From positions 44,897,027-44,961,026 of the forward strand of contig CM037788.1 of the NCBI GenBank assembly GCA_021229015.1: a stretch of DNA of 64,000 bases, given 5' to 3'. Within the stretch, counting starts at the first letter, position 1. Each line of letters begins with the position of its first letter. The stretch is from Solen grandis (Eukaryota > Mollusca > Bivalvia > Adapedonta > Solenidae). The notes beneath the pieces were generated by a model. It worked only from the letters and a program-made list of their open reading frames with translations. It did no database searches and was not told the DNA's origin. Made by a program: the position numbers and the translations under genes. Of this stretch, positions 22,679 to 32,984 are shown in pieces.

Positions 22679-24367
22679 AACAAGAGGGCCAAGATGGCCC
22701 TAGATCGCTCACCTGAGAAAAGTATCATTCATTGCCTGTACAAAACAGATTGCTTTAGAATTAAGATGATGAGGTGAAACAATGTTCAGGAATGTTCTGA
22801 CCCCATCCACAAAAGATCTCATCATGACAAACATTCTGCCAAAGTTTGAGGATGATTGGACCAAAAATGTTGCCCTCAGAGTATAAACAAGATTTTTCTA
22901 AGATTTGACCTACTGACCTACATTTCTATCCAGCCCCACCCATTTTCAAACTGGTTCGAGATATCATCATGACACATTATCTGACCAAGTTTGAGGAAGA
23001 TTGCATCAAAACTGTGGCCTTTAGTGTGTAAACAAGATTTTTCTAAGATTTGACCTACTGACCTACTTTTTGATCCAACCTGACCCAATTTCGAAAGGGT
23101 TCAAGATATCATCAAGACTAACATTCTGACCAAGTTTGAGGAAGATTGGATTAAAATTGTAGCCTCTAGTGTGTAAACAAGATTTTTCTAAGATTTGACC
23201 TACTGACCTACTTTTTGATCCAACCTGACCCAATTTCGAAAGGGTTCAAGATATCATCAAGACAACATTCTGACCAAGTTTGAGGAAGATTGGATCAAAA
23301 TTGTAGCCTCTAGTGTGTAAACAAGATTTTTCTAAGATTTGACCTACTGACCTACTTTTTGATCCAACCTGACCCATTTTCGAAAGGGTTCAAGATATCA
23401 TCAAGACAAACATTCTGACCAAGTTTGAGGAAGATTGGATCAAAATTGTGGCCTCTAGTGTGTAAACAAGATTTTTCTAAGATTTGACCTACTGACCTAC
23501 TTTTTGATCCAACCTGACCCATTTTCGAAAGGGTTCAAGATATCATCAAGACAAACATTCTGACCAAGTTTGAGGAAGATTGGATCAAAATTGTGGCCTC
23601 TAGTGTGTAAACAAGATTTTTCTAAGATTTGACCTACTGACCTACTTTTTGATCCAACCTGACCCAATTTCGAAAGGGTTCAAGATATCATCAAGACTAA
23701 CATTCTGACCAAGTTTGAGGAAGATTGGATCAAAATTGTAGCCTCTAGTGTGTAAACAAGATTTTTCTCAGATTTGACCTACTGACCTACTTTTTGATCC
23801 AACCTGACCCATTTTCGAAAGGGTTCAAGATATCATCAAGACAAACATTCTGACCAAGTTTGAGGAAGATTGGATCAAAATTGTGGCCTCTAGTGTGTAA
23901 ACAAGATTTTTCTAAGATTTGACCTACTGACCTACTTTTTGATCCAACCTGACCCATTTTCGAAAGGGTTCAAGATATCATCAAGACAAACATTCTGACC
24001 AAGTTTGAGGAAGATTGGATCAAAATTGTGGCCTCTAGTGTGTAAACAAGATTTTTCTAAGATTTGACCTACTGACCTACTTTTTGATCCAACCTGACCC
24101 AATTTCGAAAGGGTTCAAGATATCATCAAGACTAACATTCTGACCAAGTTTGAGGAAGATTGGATCAAAATTGTAGCCTCTAGTGTGTAAACAAGATTTT
24201 TCTCAGATTTGACCTACTGACCTACTTTTTGATCCAACCTGACCCATTTTCGAAAGGGTTCCAGATATCATCAAGAAAACATTCTGACCAATTTGAGGAA
24301 GATTGGATCAAAATTGGGCCTCTAGTGTGTAAACATCAAATTGTTGACGGACGACGGACGACGGCCG
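22679..24367 (-). mobile_element. Helitron-like element with ~145-bp tandem array, cut by the assembly gap
   Basis: It starts (reversed) with AACAAGAGGGCCAAGATGGC and GATCGCTCACCTGAG, the mirror of the terminus at 7,090-7,311. It contains about ten units of ~145 bp marked by GTGTGTAAACAAGATTTTTC, then a GACGGACGACGG tract that normally precedes the CTAA end. The CTAA end is missing because the sequence enters a run of N at 24,368. Units show a three-unit higher-order pattern. Confidence 0.85.
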
Positions 24368-24467
24368 NNNNNNNNNNNNNNNNNNNNNNNNNNNNNNNNN
24401 NNNNNNNNNNNNNNNNNNNNNNNNNNNNNNNNNNNNNNNNNNNNNNNNNNNNNNNNNNNNNNNNNNN
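24368..24467. other. Assembly gap, exactly 100 N
   Basis: One hundred N, a conventional placeholder for a gap of unknown size. It falls at the end of the 145-bp array, where collapse is expected, so the true copy number and the element's CTAA end are unknown. Confidence 0.98.
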
Positions 24468-24480
24468 TTCAACTTAAAAT

Positions 24481-25298
24481 AACAAGAGGCCCAAGGGCCA
24501 TAGACGCTCACCAGAGTACATCTGCATTTTAAAATGAAACAATTGTTTTCTGTAACAAGGAATGTTTAACTGTGACTATTTTATGTGGTTCCTTTTGAGA
24601 GTGTCAATATGAGTCTTATATATTAGCCAATCCCCTAGGGGCCTTATTTTTCAAGGGATCAACTTTATTTTAGCAATTATGGTAAACATTCATGAGGTGA
24701 CTATTTGTGCCAAAGGAAAATAAATTCTGACCATTTGTTTCAGAGGAGATGATTTTCAAAGTTTTCAATTATTTTTTCTATTTGTTGCCATGGCAACCAG
24801 AGTTCTTAATGGATCAACTTTATTTGAGCAATTTTTGTAGAGGCCCATCCAAGGATCATACATGCCAAGTTTTATCAAATTCTGTCCAGCGGTTTCAGAG
24901 GAGATGATTTTCAAAGTTTTCAATTATTTTTTCTATTTGTTGCCATGGCAACCAGAGTTCTTCATGGATCAACTTTATTTGAGCAATTTTTGTAGAGGCC
25001 CACTCAAGGATCATACATGCCAAGTTTTATCAAATTCTGTCCAGCGGTTTCAGAGGAGATGATTTTCAATTATTTTTTCTATTTGTTGCCATGGCAACCA
25101 GAGTTCTTCATGGATCAACTTTATTTGAGCAATTTTTGTAGAGGCCCACCCAAGGATCATACATGCCAAGTTTTAACAAATTCTGTCCAGCGGTTTCAGA
25201 GGAGATGTCTTTTAAAGCAAATTGTTGACGACGGACGACGACGGATGAAGGGTGATCCCAATAGCTCACCCTGAGCACTTCGTGCTCTGGTGAGCTAA
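24481..25298 (-). mobile_element. Complete Helitron-like non-autonomous element
   Basis: Both ends are present: AACAAGAGGCCCAAGGGCC with GCTCACC at the left, and at the right GAGCAC-TTC-GTGCTC (25,273-25,287), seven spacer bases and CTAA (25,295-25,298). A hairpin shortly before CTRR is the classic Helitron 3' signature. Inside are about three ~155-bp units with GCCATGGCAACCAGAGTTC and CCAGCGGTTTCAGAGGAGAT, and a GACGACGG tract. The flanks TTCAACTTAAAAT and AAAAAGATAGCTC rejoin to a sequence seen uninterrupted near 26,700 and 28,500. Confidence 0.85.
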
Positions 25299-25302
25299 AA
25301 AA

Positions 25303-26704
25303 AGATAGCTCTAATGTCAAAAAGAATATTGCAGCTGTCATTTTCTCTCTACATTAAGGGTTTATTTTTTTTAATAAAACATAGAAATTCTAGAATGTAC
25401 AAATTAAATTATCCTGTTCACATTTAAAATTGACAACAGTACATTATGATGACTGTTCCATGATAAAAATGCAGTTTCTTAGGAATGGAACAGAAGATAA
25501 TTATTATTTTCATTTTTTTGTTGTTGTTCAGGAGGTTGTGTTTCATTGTGATGAATAACCTATCATAGATGGCCCAGATTGAACTCTTTCACCATTCAGC
25601 AGGAGAAAGGGAGCTACCTTCCTAGATGACAAATCATCAGCATATATACCGTTGTTTGGATATTTATTCTTGAGTTCAGATCACTTCTTGCAAACATGTA
25701 CATACAATAAACAAGTATTATACATCACATACAAACTTTGTTAATCTAAATATGTATATCACTACATGTAAAATTTGTGACATACTACAATCCAAGCGAA
25801 ATATTGCAACTTTCATTTGACTCTTAAAATTTGTTTTTGACTCTTGAAAATCTGACCCCAAGAGTCAATGACTCTTGGGTTTCAAAGACTAAGGAGAGCC
25901 CTGTGTTAGGTATTCCAGGGCTCTCCTTTGACCCGAGCTCCCGGGTTTTGACCCTGGAGATTTCTCAATGATGCTTATTTGACCCGGGGTAAAATTGTAC
26001 CAATCGTCATTTTGACCCGGGGCAATAACAGCTGGTGCGTCAATACCACCAGATCAGTCGATCATAAAAGTACCGCCTCAAACAGATTACGTGATCAGTA
26101 AGTGCAAATGACCTCCCACTGACTCGCTATATCACTGTCAGTTACTCTAATTAGCCTAATAAATTCTCGTATTGCTTCAGCAATCTTTGTATACAACACT
26201 GAATGTATTCACCGATTGCGTAACCAACCTAATTACAAAATTCCCGTATTGCGTCAGCAATCTTCATGAACTCTCAATGTTACTGTTAGCTTCAGAAAAC
26301 GAGGTTGCTGGATTAAACAAATAGTTTAATGACAGTACTTTAACCATGCTGGTTTAAATGAAAGGTGTGATGATTGTAACAAATAGGTATGATTAGTCTG
26401 TCAACTGAAAATATTGGACCAAAACCGAAAGTAGATTGACTCTTACAGAATCAAACAAGGTTTTAAGAAAAAAAACGTAATGATGAAGGTAAGTAAAACT
26501 TTTATTTTTCCTTAGCTATCATTCTGTGTTGAATAACTGATAATGATTTGAGCAATTATGTTTTAATATGCCTGGATATTTATCTCAGATTACGCAATCT
26601 GATTACGGTCAGATTTTTTTGATTTTTTTTTTACTCTTAAGAATTTGTTTTTGACTCTTAAAAAATTTGCCATTACCAAATAACATCTTTTGTTTTCTAC
26701 TTTA
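25303..26704 (+). repeat. Segmental repeat, unit 1
   Basis: Begins AGCTCTAATGTCAAAAAGAA. It includes the exon-like segment near 25,530, the TTGACTCTTGAAAATCTGAC block (25,836), CTCTCCTTTGACCCGAGCTC (25,921) and AATGATGAAGGTAAGTAAAA (26,480). Corresponding sequence restarts at 26,716, 28,517 and (in part) 39,971. Confidence 0.8.
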
Positions 26705-28514
26705 AATAAAAAAGGTAGCTCTAGTCTCAATAAGAATATTGCAGCTGTCATTTACTTTCCACATTAAGGGAATATTTTTTTCACCATTTTTTTTTTAAAA
26801 TAAAACCTAGATATTCTAGAATTTATAAATTAAATTACCCTGTTTACATTTGAAATTGACAACAGTTTATTATGATGACTTGAATTATTCCATGCAGGGC
26901 TCTCCTTTGACCTGAGCTCCCGGGTTTTGACCCAGGAGTTTTCTCAATGACGCTTATTTGACCCAGGGTAAAATTGTACCAAGCGTCATTTTGACCAGGG
27001 GCAGTAACAGCTGGTGCGTCAAAACCACCAGATCAGTCGGTCATAAAAGTACTGCCTCAAACAGATTAGTGATCAGTAAGTGCAACTGACCCCCCATTGA
27101 CTCACTATCACTGTCAGTTACTCTAATTAGCCTAATAAATTCTCGTATTGCTTTGGCAATCTTTGTATACACCATTGAATGTAATCACCGATTGCGTAAT
27201 CAACCTAATTACAAATTCCCGTATAGCGTGATGCTACTGTTAGCTTCTGTACACGAGGTTGCTGGATCCCATTTTTACAACGTGTGAAAAGATTAAAGGC
27301 GAGGAACCATGACAAAATGTGTTTACTTCCTATGGCTGTAACTCAGGTTAATTACCAATCGGCTGAAATTTTTTGGTTTAAATAAAGGTGTGTATTTAAA
27401 AATTTGGTATATAGTCTGTCAACTGAAAATATGGGACCAAAACCGAAAGTAGATCGACTCTTACAGAATCAAACAAGGTTTACTGTATACACGGTCAGAT
27501 TAGACGCAGCTACGTATAAGGCGCATCCTAACTTTCAGGGTAACTTATTTGAAAAAAAAAAAATCACTTATCGTATCGTATGCGACGAAATCTTGTTTTG
27601 AAATTTGTGCCGTCGTAAATTTTAACAGACCGAAAGCTTTCCGTATGTCACCGGGCTAATCATACGGTGAACCGTTTTATTTACACATGGCAAAAGATGA
27701 CCGTTAGACCGTTACATTAACGACGGGTAGGATAAAGGTGACACATTTTCATAACATGACATTACTCAACCGTGTCCCCGCATTCTAACACTGGGGACCA
27801 TTGTCACCTGTCAAAATTCTCCCAACTAACAAACATTACGTAACAATTGCCACCTGTCAAGTTTCTCCTATACATCATGAGGTCCCGTAAAATAAACTTA
27901 TTTGTTTATATTGAAAATGGCTTCCATCAAGTTGTTTCAGTTTCTCACGATCATTTTATCATGAAATATACCTGTAGGATAACTATAAGAACAAAAGCAA
28001 TAATCTGGTATTGTTTATCATGGTTTTGTATAGACTTTGTGTCATATTATCGTATTCATTGGCTTTCAGTATATCCATTTTCTGAGATCGTATACCGGTA
28101 ATTTTCACTTCTCGGTGATTGAAAAAAGAAACCTGAAAAGCTGTATATCATTAAATAAGGCGCATCCCCTCTATAAACTTGAATTATCTGGAAAAAAAGT
28201 GTGCCTAATCTGCCGGTGTATACGGTAACCCTTTCCCTCATAGAGGAAACCATTAAAAGACCTATGCGAACAGCATAAAACCAGATCAGCCTGCAAGTAA
28301 CTCGCAAAAAAAAACAAAAACATAATGATGAAGGTAAGTAAAACTTTTATTTTTCCTTAGCTATCTTTCTGTATTGAATAACTGATAATGATTTGATTGT
28401 AGTTTTGAATGATATTGGTCAGATTTTTTTTTTGACTCTAAGAATTTGTTTTTGACTCTTGAAAATTTGCCATTACCAAATATCATCTTTTGTTTTCTAC
28501 TTTAAATAAAAAAG
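26705..28514 (+). repeat. Segmental repeat, unit 2
   Basis: Parallel to unit 1 but it lacks the exon-like segment: it jumps from ATTATTCCATG (26,895) straight to GCAGGGCTCTCCTTTGACC. It carries about 830 extra bases (27,480-28,310) not seen in unit 1, including a short repeat at 28,228-28,305 with an inverted copy at 56.7 kb. Confidence 0.75.
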
Positions 28515-29170
28515 GTAGCTCTAGTCTCAATAAGAATATTGCAGCTGTCATTTTCTTTCCACATTAAGGGAATAATTTTTTCAACATTTTTTTTTTTTAA
28601 ATAAAACCTAGATATTCTAGAATTTATAAATTAAATTATCCTGTTTAGATTTGAAATTGACAACAGTTTATTATGATGACTTGGACTATTCCATGATAAA
28701 AATGCAGCTTCCCAAAAGGAACAGATTAGAATTCTTATTTTCATTCATTTTTTGGTTTACTATTTTCAGGAGTTCCAGTCACATGCTTTGTGTTTCATTG
28801 TGACAAATAATCTGTCATTGATGGCCCAGAATGAACTCATCACCATTCAGCAGGAAAGAGGGGGCTACCTTCCTAGAGGACAAATCATCAGCATACGCTG
28901 TTGTCCAGATATTTATTACATTCTTGTGTTTTGTATGCAATATTATAGAAATAAATTTAATTTTCATTTTGTTTTGTTTTAAAACAGGATTACTTTTAAT
29001 CAGAACACTTATTGCAAATAATATGTACATACAATAAACAAGTATACATTACATACAAACTTTGTTAATCTAAACATGTATATTGCAACATGTAAAATTT
29101 ATGACATATTACGATCTAAGCGAAATACTGCAAATTTTATTTGACTCTTAAGAATTTGTTTTTGACTCTT
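28515..29170 (+). repeat. Segmental repeat, unit 3 (split by transposon nest)
   Basis: Parallel to unit 1. It continues after the transposon nest at 39,914-39,970 (GAAAATTTGGCCCCAAGAGT). The break falls inside TTTTTGACTCTT/GAAAATTTGG, which is uninterrupted at 25,836 and 40,460. Confidence 0.85.
28770..29034 (+). other. Exon-like segment, copy in unit 3, product unknown
   Basis: After a pyrimidine tract and TTTTCAG, the frame reads EFQSHALCFIVTNNLSLMAQ then NELITIQQE. It then loses phase with the copy at 40,070 by an inserted G near 28,862. A third, more decayed copy lies near 25,530-25,640. AATAAA occurs just after (29,033). I do not recognise the product; see the entry at 40,070. Confidence 0.4.
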
Positions 29171-30771
29171 CAGGGGTTTTCTTAAGTGGACGCCCGCTTG
29201 CCCGTGCTGGGTTAAAATCACCATAGGCAAGTGATTTTCCAAGGAGATAGCCCTCGGGCAAGTTTATTTTCATAAATGAAATTTTTCGGGTTTTTTTTTT
29301 TATATTTTATTTTCTACATTATATAGGGGGTGAGTTGCTCGCAAATTGTGTATGATACATCAGTGCTCCAGCTAGTCCGAAATGGCAGGGCGCCGCGCCC
29401 TGCCGCCTTTGATATACGCCAATACCGCAGCGTTTTACACGGATAAAATACGCATAAAACGCGCGTTTTCCACACTTATTTGTACTGCCTTTGATCTCCG
29501 CCCTGCCCCTTTCAGACAGTGCCCTGCTTTGTCTTTGTTGGTAAAAGTTTCACCCCATACTGTTTTCCCCAAGCCTAAACTCTTGGTATCCTTTGATTTT
29601 GCCGACAAACCTTAGCATGTGTGTGTGTAACACAGACGTAGTCACCCAATGTTCAAAATCGGTGTCAATCAACTGGCACAAGCCATGATTAACAGTCAGC
29701 TATTCTAGTAATAAGTATTTGGCACAAAAAAGTAAATTTTAATTGCATTTATTACAAGGTAAGTATTACTGTCTACTACATGGGGAAAAAATATAGTATG
29801 TTGTCATTATTCATCTAAAACGCGAATTCTGCCATCTTTTGAATTCCAAGTATGACGAAGTGGAAAAAATGCCCTAGTCCAGCCATCAGATTTATAACAA
29901 ACATTCTAAAGCTTATTTTCTTCTCCAAAGCCTCAACTTATCTTAGGCAAATCAGTGTCAACAATTCAAAAGTCAGATTAGTCTTTTGCAGACAGACAAA
30001 AACTTTACAGACGAAAAATTTCATTTTCCCAAAATATCAACCAATGAAATGGCCCGATAAAATTATATTCAGAGAGGCGGATAATTGTCATAATAATTTC
30101 ATTAATGTTTAATTTATCTGTCTCTAAAGATTAAATGTATCTATGTTTACTTCCTGTATGTTCGAAGAAATTCATTTAAAAAGCATGTACTGATAAATTT
30201 TGTTTACAGCCATCAAACAATTAAAAATTGTTTTAAAACATAAATGTTTGAAATAAGAAACTGTAAATACATATTTTACATCATTTTTTGAAGTAACTAG
30301 ATGTGGGTGTTCCTCGGAACACTTGTGTCGCCTGCATTTAAGCATGTTTGATGAAAGAATTGACTAGAAAATCGATCTTTTGACAAATTATTGATAAAGC
30401 ATAATCTATTTTGTGAGGTACAAAATAACACCAAATCACACACACACACACATATATACAGTGATTCAGATTGGCGTCGGCCATCGGCAATTTGCCGAAA
30501 AAAATATTAAATTGCCGATTTTTTTCCAAGAGGTAAGACAGATCTGCTGATAAAATTCTCATTTATGGGACAAAATGGCCGATCGTTTTTTCAGGAATTG
30601 TGACATCAACGTTGATTAAAAATTGTTGAGTACGAAAAATAAATACAACTTGACGTGCATTTGCGAGTCGGTTGATTTAAAGCACTTTCACGTCGATTAG
30701 TCTGGTTTCCAAACTATACAATAGCAGAGTAACCTAGCAGTATAGAATGCAGGGAACCAGACTGAATCAAA

Positions 30772-30921
30772 ATGGCGTCCAAGAAACGTAAACATGACGA
30801 AATTCAAAGACCTTTATTTGCAGTTGGTGTTTCTCGCCAAGTTGCCAAAACGGATTTAATGCAATCGGAGGATGAGTCAGCCGATAATCCAAAATACCAT
30901 CGCAAGTTTCCGACAGAATGA
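30772..30921 (+). pseudogene. N-terminal remnant of a hAT (ZNF862-like) transposase
   Basis: ATG at 30,772 opens 49 codons beginning MASKKRKHDEIQRPLFAVGV and ending NPKYHRKFPTE before TGA at 30,919. The TGA stands where a Trp is expected: the frame continues LSKFKWLRF, so the original was probably FPTEW-LSKFKWLRF, as at the start of the zinc-finger region of ZNF862/hAT-type transposases. The rest is replaced by AT-rich sequence and the block at 30,963-31,535. A basic N-terminus fits a nuclear DNA-binding protein. Family assignment is from memory of the motif and is moderate. Confidence 0.6.
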
Positions 30922-30962
30922 CTGTCGAAGTTCAAATGGTTGAGATTTTAATAAGGGAGCGA

Positions 30963-31535
30963 GTCAAAACGTACCCAAAACAAAACGTACCCACTTTTTG
31001 AGGTCAAAACGTACCCAAGTATTTTTTCTTATTATTTACTCTTTTTTTTTAATTTCACTATTGACAATTTCATACAATATTTTAGTCAGGTTATAATTTA
31101 TGATTTTGTTTGAAAATCTGTTATTATTTTTACATGACCAACATTCTTTTTTTAAAGTCCTTTGTTGATGTTTGCTTATTTATATCAGGTCCTAGATATA
31201 TCAAAATATTAATATTAATATTCTCAAAAAAATATAATTGATACTTTTAATTTTTTAATAAAATATTTTTGATTATGTATAAAACTAAATGTAAATTTTA
31301 TTCAATTTAATACATGATTACCGGTACCTTTGATCTCTACAATTGTGTGTTTCAGCTTCTTTTCTTCATTAAATTATAAACACCTTTAAATTGATTCAGA
31401 TTACACATTTTGATTTTTACAATTCTCTTTAAAAAATGAAATACATTAATAATGAACATTACATTAAAACATATTAATTGTACTTTAAAAACAAAATACA
31501 ATCATAAACATAATTTAACTTGGGTACATTTTGAC
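30963..31535. mobile_element. AT-rich block bounded by iterated CAAAACGTACCCA motifs
   Basis: The left side has three copies of CAAAACGTACCCA (30,965-31,018). The right side has the inverted CTTGGGTACATTTTGACC (near 31,518-31,535). The 500-bp core is very AT-rich and non-coding. The layout resembles the element at 40,919-41,753. A target duplication was not found. Confidence 0.5.
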
Positions 31536-32984
31536 CAGCAGGTGAGACACTCACCCCTGCCAGGAACAGACTCGCCCCAGAACATCAAGATATGTTGTTG
31601 AGAATTAGAATTCATTCTGCATATTATGATATGATTATGAACAATGGATTTCCTTATGAGAGGGTATTTCAGGTGTGGAAATCTCTTGTTAACAGGAAGA
31701 TGTTTGCCTAGATTTGAAAGTTCTTGAAATTGTTTCAGTAAATGCTTGAAGCCTTCTATTAGAGTTTTCGTGTTTTTTAATTTAGTGGCCTAAGGTTTTT
31801 TCTTGGTTTAGGACAAAATGGCCTATGAAAATATCAAGTTTTAGGACAGTTGTCTTAAAAAAATGATTGGCAATCTGAATCACTGATATATATATATATA
31901 TATATATATATTTATTTATTTTTTTTTGGGGGGGGGGGAATAAAATATTCAAACAGTGCAATATGTAATAATTTTCCCGAGCACTTTCGACTATACAGTC
32001 TTCATCAGAGGAGTGTCAGAATGACTATGAATTCAAAACATTAACTGTAAGAAAAATTATGACGTCATTAAGCACTTATGACGTTAATTATATATATGTT
32101 GCAAGTTTGTAGTCATCATTATCATTACTGAGTTATCATTCTTGTGTACTGCACTCAGACCAATGAGATCTATCTACTATAAATGTTTAAGGCAACACTT
32201 CAAATACTTTACAAGTTATGCACCACACAAGAATTAAATCCAAAAAAATAAACAAAGGGAAATAACTCCAAAAATACAACAGTTATCATTCTTGCACAAT
32301 GCACTCCATGAGATCTTTCCATCTATGAAGTTTCAAAGCAATATCTCAAATACTTTTTATGTTATGCTCCTGACAAAAATAAAGACTGAGAATCAACAAA
32401 GGACAATAACTCAGGAGAAAAGAAAGTGAGAGTTAATCAGTCCTTTTCCAAATTTTTTTTGCCCTGGACAAAAATTAAGACTGAAAATCAACAAAGGGCA
32501 ATTACTCAGAAAATATGAAAGTCATGGTTATCATTCTTGTGCACTGCACTCTGCCTCAATGTGATTCATCTTTTAAGTTTCAAGGTGATACCTCAAATAC
32601 TTTTTGAGTTATGGGCCGGACAAAAATAAAAACTGAAAATCAACAAAGGGTAATAACTCAGAAAATACGAAAGTCAGAGTTATCATTCTTGTGCACTGCA
32701 CTCCACCTCAATGTGATCTATCCATGTTTTAAGTTTCAAGGTGATACCTCAAATACTTTTCGAGTTATGCTCCTGACAAGAAAGTGTGACGCCGACGACA
32801 CCGACGCCGACGACACCGACGCCGACGACACCGACGACGACGACGACGACGGACAATGTGATCCCTATGTGTCTGCCATGCTATGCAGGCGACACAAAAA
32901 TTGGCTTTAAACTTACAATATTTATGATCGTAGGATAAATTAAGTGAAGTGGGTAGGGTAATGCTCTGAGATAAGTTTACATTA

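Larger units (their letters stand above)
30459..31885 (+). mobile_element. hAT-like element with CAGTGATTC ends and transposase remnant
   Basis: Termini CAGTGATTCAGATTG (30,459-30,473) and CAATCTGAATCACTG (31,871-31,885) are a perfect 15-bp inverted repeat inside an AT-dinucleotide target; ATATATA flanks both sides (30,452-30,458 and 31,886-31,892). It contains a truncated coding start at 30,772 and a further insertion-like block at 30,963-31,535. The 49-codon frame, the terminus type and the target duplication together support a hAT element. Confidence 0.8.
30301..32905 (+). mobile_element. Array element with GTGTCGCCTGCA ends
   Basis: The left end has the palindrome GTGTTCCTCGGAACAC (30,307-30,322) and GTGTCGCCTGCA (30,325-30,336). 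The right end has the inverted TGCAGGCGACAC (32,884-32,895) after a GAC-rich microsatellite (32,788-32,862). Between 32,100 and 32,770 are about four ~165-bp units with GAGTTATCATTCTTGTG and GGTGATACCTCAAATACTTT. It is split by the element at 30,459-31,885. Confidence 0.75.

Noticed and set aside
24229..24532. Open frames across the N run
   Set aside because: They cross an assembly gap of unknown size.
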